Origin: Xylanimonas allomyrinae
Lineage (GTDB): Bacteria > Actinomycetota > Actinomycetes > Actinomycetales > Cellulomonadaceae
Length of the DNA stretch: 64,000 bases
Assembly: GCF_004135345.1 (NCBI RefSeq)
Contig: NZ_CP035495.1
Location: forward strand, 1,364,001-1,428,000
Direction: 5' to 3'
Positions 57,350-64,000 of this stretch are shown here, piece by piece. A program made the position numbers and the translations under genes. Each line of letters begins with the position of its first letter. Position 1 is the stretch's first letter. Under the pieces are notes generated by a model. It was given only the letters and a program-made list of their open reading frames with translations, was not told where the DNA came from and made no database searches.

Positions 57350-58125
57350 GCGCCCTGGCACACACCACGATGCTGGCCGCGCGCGCCTCGCGCAGCACGT
57401 TGCGCGTCCCGGTCTTCGCGGTCATGCAGGTGGTCCAGCCGCTGATCTGGCTGCTGCTGTTCGGGCAGCTGTTCCGCTCCGTGGTCGACATCCCGGGGTT
57501 CGCGGAGCCGGGCACCACCTACCTGGAGTTCATCACGCCCGGCGTGGTCATGATGACGGCCATGTTCGGCGCCGCCTGGGCGGGCACGGGCATCGTCGAG
57601 GACTCCGAGCGCGGCGTCATGGACCACCTGCTCGCCTCGCCGGCGAGCAGGCTCGCGATCCAGCTCGCGAGCCTCGTGTGGTTCGCCGCCGTCGCCGTCG
57701 CGCAGGCGCTCGTGGTGCTGGGCGTCGCCTGGCTGTGCGGGGCCCGGTTCGACGGCGGCGCGACCGGGCTGCTCGTCCTGCTGCTCGGCGTGGTGCTGCT
57801 GACGTTCGTGTTCGCGGCGACGTCCAACGCCGTCGCGCTGCTCACCCGGCAGCAGGAGGCGCTCATCGGCATCTCGCAGGGGCTGACCATCCCGCTCATG
57901 TTCCTGTCGTCGGCGGTGATGGACACCCGGCTCTCGGCGGGGTGGGTCGCGACCGCGGCGCGGTTCAACCCCTTCGACTGGGCAGTGGTCGCGGGCCGCG
58001 AAGCCCTCGCGGGCGACCCGGACTGGGGGCTCGTGTGGGGGCGGCTGGGCCTCCTGGCCGCGCTCGCCGTCGCGATGACGGCGCTCGCGACGGGCGCGTT
58101 CCGCGCCTACCGCCGCGCGGCCTGA
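57346..58125 (+). CDS. ABC-2-type transporter permease (DrrB-like)
   Basis: The membrane half of the exporter: 259 aa with six hydrophobic helices and the ABC-2 pattern (VVQPLIWLLLFGQLF, ERGVMDHLLASPASR, LTIPLMFLSSAVMD, RFNPFDWAVVAGREAL). The start is translationally coupled to the ATPase gene. Together with the PadR and prefix-domain genes it forms a four-gene operon from 54.8 to 58.1 kb. Substrate unknown. Confidence 0.92.
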   Translation: MSALAHTTMLAARASRSTLRVPVFAVMQVVQPLIWLLLFGQLFRSVVDIPGFAEPGTTYLEFITPGVVMMTAMFGAAWAGTGIVEDSERGVMDHLLASPASRLAIQLASLVWFAAVAVAQALVVLGVAWLCGARFDGGATGLLVLLLGVVLLTFVFAATSNAVALLTRQQEALIGISQGLTIPLMFLSSAVMDTRLSAGWVATAARFNPFDWAVVAGREALAGDPDWGLVWGRLGLLAALAVAMTALATGAFRAYRRAA

Positions 58126-58186
58126 ACCCGGCCGCGCGCGCCCGGGCCCGCGCGGGGCAGGGCGCGCGTGGCCGTAGGGTGGGCCG

Positions 58187-59020
58187 GTGCTGCTGCTCCT
58201 CCCGCCGTCCGAGGGCAAGACCGCCGCGCCCGACGGCGCCGCCCCCGTGGACCTCGAAGCCCTCGCCCACGCCGACGCCCTGGGCGGCCGGCGTGCCGAG
58301 GTGCTGGCAGCGCTCGCCCGCGTCAGCGCCCGCTCCGACGCCGCCGACGTGCTCGGCGTGGGAACGTCGCTCGCCGCCGAGGTCGAGCGCAACACCCACC
58401 TGGCGTCCGCGCCGGCGGCACCTGCCGCCCGCGTGTACACGGGCGTGCTGTACGCGGCCGCACGTCTCGCCGAGACGGCGGACGCCGCGCGCGCCGACGA
58501 CGGCGTGCGGATCTTCTCCGGCCTGTGGGGCGCCGTCGCTCCGGGCGACCGCATTCCCGCCTACCGCCTGTCGATGGGCGTGGACCTGCCCGGGGTGGGC
58601 AAGCTGTCCACCGCCTGGCGGGCTCCGCTGGGTGCCGCGCTCGACGCGCGAGCAGCGGGCGACGTCGTCGTCGACTGCCGCTCGGCGGCATACGTGGCCG
58701 CATGGCGGCCTCGCCCGCGCACCGGCGAGTGGGTCACCGTCCGCGTGGTCCGCGACGTCGGCGGACGGCGGACGGTCGTGTCGCACCACGCCAAGCACAC
58801 GCGCGGCGTGCTCGCCGGCCACCTGCTGCGCCGGGCGGGATCACCGCCCACGACGGCCCGCGAGCTGCTCGGCGCCGCGGCGGAGCTGACCGGGCAGGTC
58901 ATCGCCACGGAGGCGGGCACGGGCCTCGCCTACCGCCTGACGGAGGCCACCCTGCACGCCGCGGCCTCCCGGAGCGCCCCGGCCACCCTCGAGCTGGTCA
59001 CCGCCCCCACGCACCGGTGA
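58187..59020 (+). CDS. yaaA: YaaA-family peroxide stress protein
   Basis: In E. coli, YaaA lowers intracellular iron damage under peroxide stress and binds DNA. The product is 277 aa. The family start LLLLPPSEGKTAAP and motifs RVYTGVLY, IFSGLWGAV, YRLSMGVDLPG and VVSHHAKHTRG are clear. The GTG start follows TAGGGT by six bases. It converges on the RNase H gene, 15 bp away. Confidence 0.92.
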   Translation: MLLLLPPSEGKTAAPDGAAPVDLEALAHADALGGRRAEVLAALARVSARSDAADVLGVGTSLAAEVERNTHLASAPAAPAARVYTGVLYAAARLAETADAARADDGVRIFSGLWGAVAPGDRIPAYRLSMGVDLPGVGKLSTAWRAPLGAALDARAAGDVVVDCRSAAYVAAWRPRPRTGEWVTVRVVRDVGGRRTVVSHHAKHTRGVLAGHLLRRAGSPPTTARELLGAAAELTGQVIATEAGTGLAYRLTEATLHAAASRSAPATLELVTAPTHR

Positions 59021-59035
59021 GGGCGGGGCCCGGGG

Positions 59036-60235
59036 TCAGGTGGGGTGGGCCACCGTGACGACCTCGGTCGCGGCAGGGAAGTAGCGCAGGATCGTCAGGG
59101 AGCACGGCGGGATCCGCAGGCTCGACCAGGTCGCCGGGGGCATCTGGAGAGCGCGGCCCACCACGGTGCGGATCATCGCCGCGTGACCGGCCACGACCAC
59201 CGAGCGACCGGTGCCGGCAGCGCGCAGGTCCTCGATCGCCCCGGCCACGCGCTCGCCCACCTGCACGTAGGACTCGCCGCCGGGCGGCGCGAACGTGCCC
59301 GTCGCGTACCACTGGGCGAAGTCGCCCGGCCAGCGCTCCTCGACCTGCGCCGGCGTCAGCGACTCCCAATCGCCGAACTCCATCTCGCGCAGCCGTTCGT
59401 CGACGGTGACGGGCAGCCCGAGCCGGCGGCCGACGGCGGCCGCGACCTCCTGGGTGCGCACCATGGGCGAGGACGCGATGTGGCTCGGGCGCGGCACGTC
59501 GGGCCACGTCTCGTGAAGCCGATGGACGGCGTCGGCGGCGCGCGCGGCCTGGCTGCGGCCCTGCGCGGTCAGCGGCGGGCCCGGCACCTCGCCGCCCGAC
59601 AGCCCGCCGAGCAGCGTCAGGGGCGTGACCCCGTGCCGCACGAGGACGAGCGTCAGCGCGTCGCACGGGTCGAGCGCCGAGAACGCCCCCGACGGCCGCC
59701 AGCGCCCGCCGGTGCCCGGCGCGGCGTCGTCATCGGCGTCCGGGGCCGGAGCGCCCAGGGTCTCCCCCGGCTCGGCGAGCACGGCGTCCGGCCCGTGGTC
59801 GCGCGCGATGACCGGCTCCCGGGTGTCCATCGCCTCGTTCGCCAGGGCGTCGGCCGCGGCGTTCTGCGCGCGCGGCACCCACGTGTACTCGACCTGCTCC
59901 GCGGGGAACGCGGCGCGCGCCCGGGTGGCGATGGCCCGCAGCCCGTCGTGGCGGATCTGCCACGCACCGGTCATCTGCTCGACGACCAGGCGCGAGTCCA
60001 TGCGTACCTGCACGCGCGCGCCCGGGTCGATGCCGTGCGCAGCACGCAGCCCTTCGACCAGCCCCGTGTACTCGGCGACGTTGTTGGTGGTGACCCCGAG
60101 GTAGCCCGCCCGCTCGGCGAGGACGGCGCCGGTCGCGGCGTCGCGCACGAGCGCCCCGTAGCCCGCAGGCCCGGGATTGCCGCGCGACCCGCCGTCGGCC
60201 TCGACGACGAGGGCACGAACACCAGGGGCCGCCAT
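59036..60235 (-). CDS. Bifunctional RNase HI / histidine phosphatase
   Basis: An RNase H domain that degrades RNA in RNA-DNA hybrids is fused to a phosphoglycerate-mutase-like acid phosphatase. The product is 399 aa. RNase H carboxylates are Asp14 (VEADGGSRGNPGP), Glu55 (NNVAEYTG), Asp80 (RMDSRLVVEQM) and Asp129 (NAAADALAN). The phosphatase RHG is at 200-202 (LVRHGVT), with a later GHAAMIR. The mycobacterial counterpart Rv2228c also has both domains. Its ATG overlaps the stop of the zinc-ribbon gene (TGATG). Confidence 0.94.
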   Translation of the reverse strand: MAAPGVRALVVEADGGSRGNPGPAGYGALVRDAATGAVLAERAGYLGVTTNNVAEYTGLVEGLRAAHGIDPGARVQVRMDSRLVVEQMTGAWQIRHDGLRAIATRARAAFPAEQVEYTWVPRAQNAAADALANEAMDTREPVIARDHGPDAVLAEPGETLGAPAPDADDDAAPGTGGRWRPSGAFSALDPCDALTLVLVRHGVTPLTLLGGLSGGEVPGPPLTAQGRSQAARAADAVHRLHETWPDVPRPSHIASSPMVRTQEVAAAVGRRLGLPVTVDERLREMEFGDWESLTPAQVEERWPGDFAQWYATGTFAPPGGESYVQVGERVAGAIEDLRAAGTGRSVVVAGHAAMIRTVVGRALQMPPATWSSLRIPPCSLTILRYFPAATEVVTVAHPT

Positions 60236-60978
60236 CAGGCGGCAGCCTCCGCGACGCGCACGAGGATGCGCCCGCACTCCTCGCAACGCACCACCTGGTC
60301 GGCCGCCGCCGCACGTGCGGCGGCGAGGTCGCCCGGGTTGAGCTCGAGCCCGCACCCCTCGCACCGTCCGCCGCGCAGCGCCGCGGCACCCGTTCCGCCG
60401 AGCCGCGTGCGGACCTGGTCGTAGAGCGCGACGAGCGCGGCGTCGATGCCGCCGACAGCCCCGGCACGCTCGGCCGCGAGCGCCGCCGCCTGCCCGTCGA
60501 GGTCGGCGAACGCCGCGTCGCGCGCGGCCTCGGCGGCCGTCCGGGCGTCGACGAGCTCCTGGTGGGCCGCCTCGACCTTGCCGAGGGACTCCTGATGGGC
60601 TTCGAGGCGTTCCATGACCTCGAGCTCGACCTCCTCGAGCGCCGACTGGCGGCGGCCGAGGGACGTGAGCTCGTCGGAGACGGCGAGCGCGTCCTTGGCG
60701 CCGAGCGCGCCCGAGTCGAGGCGCTGCTGGTCCTTGGCGGCACGCGCGACGACCTGGGCGACGTCGGCCTCGGCCTTGGCGAGCTCGCGTTCGAGGTCGC
60801 TGACGGCGGTGCGCGAATCGACGAGCGAGCCGTGCAGGTCGGCGATCTGCTTGTCGAGCTCGGCGATGCGGGCGAGCGTCGGGTGCGTGCGGCGCGAGTG
60901 CGCGAGCTGCTGCAGGCGGGTGTCGAGCGCTTGCAGGGACAGCAGCCGGAGCTGGTCCTCGGGGGCTGCAGTGGTCAC
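60235..60978 (-). CDS. C4 zinc-ribbon coiled-coil protein
   Basis: A 247-aa protein with a long antiparallel coiled coil (about 10-190, Glu/Ala/Leu-rich) and a C-terminal zinc ribbon: Cys206, Cys209, Cys232 and Cys235 (CEGC...CEEC). The counterpart Rv2229c sits in the same order between the RNase H and NIF3 genes. A nucleic-acid-linked role is inferred from the neighbours. GTG start with AAGGA upstream; 22 bp after the NIF3 gene. Confidence 0.92.
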   Translation of the reverse strand: MTTAAPEDQLRLLSLQALDTRLQQLAHSRRTHPTLARIAELDKQIADLHGSLVDSRTAVSDLERELAKAEADVAQVVARAAKDQQRLDSGALGAKDALAVSDELTSLGRRQSALEEVELEVMERLEAHQESLGKVEAAHQELVDARTAAEAARDAAFADLDGQAAALAAERAGAVGGIDAALVALYDQVRTRLGGTGAAALRGGRCEGCGLELNPGDLAAARAAAADQVVRCEECGRILVRVAEAAA

Positions 60979-61000
60979 CGCGGGTCCTTCCTGCTGTCTG

Positions 61001-61864
61001 TCATGGAACTGTCACCGTCGTCGTCCACGGGTCGGTGACGCGTGTGGAGACCGTGCAGGTCACGGTACCTTCCTCGCCGCGTGCTGCGAGCCGCGCGGTG
61101 ACGCCTGCGGCGAGGTCTGTCGCGGCGTAGCGCAGCCACGGCCACTCGGACGCGTAGTGCGCGGTGTCGACGAGGTAGGGCGTGCCGTGCTCGAAGAGCG
61201 CCCGCTCGCGCAGCTCGGACGCCGGGTGGTGGCGCAGGTCGGAGGTGACGTACACGTCGACGGCGGCCGCGCGGACGGCGTCGAACAGTGCGTCGCCCGA
61301 TCCGCCGACGACGGCGGCGGTGCGCACGGTCGCGTCGAGGTCGCCGGCGACCCGCACGCCCTGGGCGGTGGCCGGAAGGGCGCCCGCCACGCGTCGGGCG
61401 AAGTCGTGCAGCGTCGTCGGCGCGGCGAGCCGGCCGACGCGCCCGATGCCGGTCTCGGCTCCGTCGGCGTGCGCGACCAGCGGTGCGCGGTCGACGAGGC
61501 CGACGGCGTCGGCGAGGGCGTCGGCGACGCCGCGCGGGGCGGCGTCGGCGTTGGTGTGCGCGTTGTAGAGCGCGACGCCCGCGCGCAGCAGTCGGTGGAC
61601 CACGGCGCCCTTGAACGTCGTGGCGGCGACGGAGTGGACGCCCTTGAGGAACAGCGGGTGGTGGGTGACGACGAGGTCGACGCCCAGGTCGAGGGCCTCG
61701 TCGACGACGGTCGCCACGGGGTCGACGGCGAGCAGGACCGTGCGCACGGGCGCGGCTGGGTCCCCGGCAACGAGCCCGACGGCGTCCCAGCCCTCGGCGG
61801 TGTCGGGCGGGTAGAGGCCGTCGAGGACGGCGACGACGTCTCCGAGCGTGGGTACGGCGGTCAT
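61001..61864 (-). CDS. NIF3-like dinuclear metal-centre protein
   Basis: A member of the widespread NIF3/YbgI family (GTP cyclohydrolase I type 2-like), which forms a hexamer around two metal ions; its exact function is unsettled. The product is 287 aa. WDAVGLVAGD, VVTHHPLFLKG (His68, His69), YNAHTNADAAPRG and the C-terminal VTSDLRHHPASELRER carry the metal ligands. It lacks the inserted PII-like domain of the longer form found in mycobacteria. TAGTCT lies six bases before the ATG. It is divergent from the ArsR gene. Confidence 0.93.
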   Translation of the reverse strand: MTAVPTLGDVVAVLDGLYPPDTAEGWDAVGLVAGDPAAPVRTVLLAVDPVATVVDEALDLGVDLVVTHHPLFLKGVHSVAATTFKGAVVHRLLRAGVALYNAHTNADAAPRGVADALADAVGLVDRAPLVAHADGAETGIGRVGRLAAPTTLHDFARRVAGALPATAQGVRVAGDLDATVRTAAVVGGSGDALFDAVRAAAVDVYVTSDLRHHPASELRERALFEHGTPYLVDTAHYASEWPWLRYAATDLAAGVTARLAARGEEGTVTCTVSTRVTDPWTTTVTVP

Positions 61865-61926
61865 GGGGCGAGACTACGGTGGCCCGCCGCGGAGAGTGGT
61901 TTCAGCAACTGCTAAAGTAGTGGCTC

Positions 61927-62343
61927 GTGGACACCCAGCCGCTGTACGCCATCAAGGCGGACCTCTTCAAGGCGCTCGCGCACCCCGCCCGCCTCCAGGT
62001 GCTGGAGGTCCTCGCCGCGGACCCCTGCCTCACCGCCCCCGTCGCCCGCCTGCTCGAGGTCACCGGCGCCGAACCTTCCGCGCTGTCCCAGCACCTGGCC
62101 GTGCTCAAGCGCGTCGGCGTCGTCGAGTCCTCGCGCACGGGCAACCTCGTGGACTACCGGCTGACCGAACCACTCGTCGCCGAGCTGCTCGTCGTCGCGC
62201 GCGCGTTCCTGCTCACCCGCCTCGCCGACGGCGCCACCCGGTCCCAGCACGACGCCGCCCGGCACCTGCCGCCGCTGCCCGGCGCGTCCGCGCAAGGCGT
62301 GCTCGAAGCCGCCCAGGCCGCGTTCGCCGGCGCGACACGATGA
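61927..62343 (+). CDS. ArsR-family transcriptional regulator
   Basis: A 138-aa winged-helix repressor. The family core is LFKALAHPARLQVLEVLAA, PSALSQHLAVLKRVGVVESSRTGNLVDYRL. The usual metal-binding cysteine pair (ELCVCDL) is replaced by CLTAPVARL, so it may not sense arsenic or other metals this way. TAAAGT lies eight bases before the GTG, and AGCA-ac-TGCT (61904-61913) just upstream is a possible operator half-pair. The stop overlaps the SulP start (ATGA). Confidence 0.9.
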   Translation: MDTQPLYAIKADLFKALAHPARLQVLEVLAADPCLTAPVARLLEVTGAEPSALSQHLAVLKRVGVVESSRTGNLVDYRLTEPLVAELLVVARAFLLTRLADGATRSQHDAARHLPPLPGASAQGVLEAAQAAFAGATR

Positions 62344-64000
62344 ACGTCCGGGGCCTGCTGCCGGCCCGCACCGACTACGACCTGCGCCCGCGCAGCATCG
62401 CCGCCGACCTCGTCGCCGGCCTCACCGTCGGCGTCGTCGCCCTCCCCCTCGCCCTCGCGTTCGGCGTCAGCTCGGGTGTCGGCGCCGCCGCCGGACTCGT
62501 CACCGCCGTCATCGCCGGCATCGTGGCCGCCGTCTTCGGCGGCTCCGGCCTCCAGGTCTCCGGCCCCACCGGCGCCATGGCCGTCGTGCTCGCACCCATC
62601 GTCGCCAAGCACGGGCTCGGCTCCGTCGCCCTCGTCACCGTGCTCGCCGGCATCGTCGTCCTCGCCGCCGGCGTGCTGCGCCTGGGACGGATCGTCACCT
62701 ACATCCCCTGGCCCGTCGTCGAAGGGTTCACCCTCGGCATCGCCTGCATCATCTTCCTGCAACAGGTACCCGCCGCCCTCGGCGTCACCGCACCAGCAGG
62801 CGGCAACACCGCCGTGACCGCCGTGCGCGCCGCCGTCGACGCCGCCTCGGGCGACGGCACCGCGACCGCCTGGACGCTCGGCGTCGTCGCCGTGGTCGCG
62901 CTCGTCATGCTCGTGCTGCCCCGCATCGCAGGCGCCATCCCGGCCTCGCTCGTCGCCGTCGCGATCGTCACCGTGCTCGCCGAGGTGCTCGGCGCGCCCC
63001 TGCCCCGCATCGGCGCCCTGCCCGACTCGCTGCCCCTGCCCGTGCTGCCCACCGCCAGCACCGGGGCCCTGCGCGAGCTCGGCGGAGCCGCCCTCGCCGT
63101 CGCAGCGCTCGCGGCCATCGAGTCGCTCCTGTCGGCGCGCGTCGCAGCGTCCATGTCGACCACGGACAGCCTCTACCAACCCGACCGCGAGCTCGTCGGG
63201 CAAGGCCTCGCCTCCGTCGCCAGCGGGCTGTTCGGCGGCATGCCCGCCACCGGAGCCATCGCCCGCACCGCCGTCAACGTGCGCTCCGGAGCACGCACCC
63301 GTCTGGCCGCCGTCGTCCACGCCGTCGTCATCCTCGCCGTCATCACCCTGGCCACCGGGCCCGTCTCACGCATCCCGCTCGCGGCGCTCGCGGGCGTGCT
63401 CATGGTGACGGCGTTCCGCATGATCCCGGGCCGCACGGTCGCCACGGTCGTGCGCGCGAGCCGCAGCACCGCGACCACCTTCGTCGTGACCGCCGTCATC
63501 ACCGTCGCGTTCGACCTCATCGAGGCCGTCGAGATCGGCGTGCTCGTGGCCGCGTTCTTCGCGCTGCGCGCCGTCGCGCGGGCAGCCGGCGTGCACCGCG
63601 AGCCGCTGCCGGGGCACGCGCAGCCCGGCGACGAGCACGTCGCGCTGTTCCGCATCGAGGGCGCCATGTTCTTCGGCGCGGCCGACCGCGTGCTGACCGA
63701 GGTCGCGCACGACTCGATCCGCGACGGCGTGCGCGTCGTCGTGCTGCGCCTGTCGGGGCTGCGCATGGTCGACGCGACAGGCGCCAAGGCCCTCGGCGAC
63801 CTCGTGCACGAGCTCGAGCAGCGCGGCGTCACCGTGCTCGTCAAGGGAGTGCAGCCCGGGCACGTCGGCCTTCTGCGCAACGTCGGCGTGCTCGACGAGC
63901 TGCGCGACGAGCGTCACCTGTTCGAAGACCTCGACCAGGCCGTCGAACACGCGCGCTCGCACGTGCGGCGCGCCGAGCTCGGCCAGGACGTGCCACAGCT
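62340..64000 (+). CDS. SulP-family anion transporter with STAS domain, C-terminus cut by window edge
   Basis: A membrane transporter for sulfate, bicarbonate or a similar anion. At least 553 aa lie in the window with no stop. Ten or more helices carry GLTVGVVALPLALAFGVSSG, SGPTGAMAVVL and GLFGGMPATGAIARTAVN. The C-terminal STAS domain includes FRIEGAMFFGAADRV and RLSGLRMVDATGAKAL. It is translationally coupled to the ArsR gene, which probably represses it. The substrate cannot be fixed; the SGPTGAM loop occurs in bicarbonate-type as well as sulfate-type members. Confidence 0.93.
   Translation, partial: MNVRGLLPARTDYDLRPRSIAADLVAGLTVGVVALPLALAFGVSSGVGAAAGLVTAVIAGIVAAVFGGSGLQVSGPTGAMAVVLAPIVAKHGLGSVALVTVLAGIVVLAAGVLRLGRIVTYIPWPVVEGFTLGIACIIFLQQVPAALGVTAPAGGNTAVTAVRAAVDAASGDGTATAWTLGVVAVVALVMLVLPRIAGAIPASLVAVAIVTVLAEVLGAPLPRIGALPDSLPLPVLPTASTGALRELGGAALAVAALAAIESLLSARVAASMSTTDSLYQPDRELVGQGLASVASGLFGGMPATGAIARTAVNVRSGARTRLAAVVHAVVILAVITLATGPVSRIPLAALAGVLMVTAFRMIPGRTVATVVRASRSTATTFVVTAVITVAFDLIEAVEIGVLVAAFFALRAVARAAGVHREPLPGHAQPGDEHVALFRIEGAMFFGAADRVLTEVAHDSIRDGVRVVVLRLSGLRMVDATGAKALGDLVHELEQRGVTVLVKGVQPGHVGLLRNVGVLDELRDERHLFEDLDQAVEHARSHVRRAELGQDVPQ

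Noticed and set aside
1-64000. tRNA genes, insertion sequences or prophage genes
   Set aside because: No T-loop-like sequences in a cloverleaf context, transposase or integrase motifs, or phage structural genes were found by eye.

Overview
The window is a stretch of very GC-rich chromosome from an actinobacterium, most likely one of the Micrococcales close to Cellulomonadaceae or Promicromonosporaceae. That placement is inferred from gene content and codon bias, not from a search. It reads mainly as a conserved chromosomal backbone. Gene order follows the Mycobacterium tuberculosis block running from aroG to the NIF3-like gene: aroG, acyltransferase, fadD15, exonuclease/GIY-YIG, trpD, ctaE-qcrCAB, ctaF-ctaC, erpA, DUF3043, pepA, sucB, lipB-lipA, DUF4191, RDD, glnA1, glnE, glnA2, RNase H, zinc ribbon, NIF3. 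Clade-specific genes are inserted between these landmarks.

Layout. 1-9 kb: central metabolism (DAHP synthase, PPi-type phosphofructokinase, ROK glucokinase), lipid metabolism (acyltransferase, acyl-CoA ligase) and a DEDDh exonuclease/GIY-YIG protein. 9-20 kb: trpD, a receiver protein, then the aerobic respiratory chain. ctaE-qcrC-qcrA-qcrB run rightward, with sodA between them and the leftward ctaC-ctaD-ctaF operon, followed by erpA. 20-30 kb: degenerate or clade-specific enzymes (glycerate-kinase-like, DJ-1-like, thioesterase, M20 peptidase, aldo/keto reductase), a divergent YczE/MocR pair, a 13-bp tandem repeat and a pyrD operon. 30-41 kb: pepA, a two-lipoyl sucB, a GMC oxidoreductase, a membrane pseudokinase, a Gfo/Idh/MocA oxidoreductase and lipoate synthesis. 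41-49 kb: the nitrogen module, with glnA behind a GlnR-type operator, plus glnE and glnA2, then polyphosphate glucokinase. 49-54.4 kb: STAS protein, Ca/Na exchanger, several small hypotheticals and an atypical SDR in a gene-poor stretch. 54.4-64 kb: RNase P RNA, a PadR-controlled ABC exporter, yaaA, the RNase H/zinc-ribbon/NIF3 cluster, and an ArsR-SulP pair cut by the window end.

How the genes work together. QcrCAB, CtaE and CtaCDF form the bcc:aa3 supercomplex. GlnE is the predicted adenylyltransferase acting on GlnA1, and GlnA2 lacks the tyrosine it modifies. LipB and LipA make the lipoyl groups carried by SucB. Two glucokinases (ROK, and polyphosphate-dependent) and a PPi-type phosphofructokinase suggest phosphate-sparing sugar phosphorylation.

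Two patterns run through the whole window. First, nine single-base deletions in or beside short G/C runs break seven otherwise intact genes, including glnA and glnE; this looks like sequencing error, not gene decay. Second, 19 genes carry a TANNNT hexamer 6-8 nt before their start codon, which is the layout expected of leaderless transcripts. No tRNA, IS element, prophage or CRISPR array was seen.
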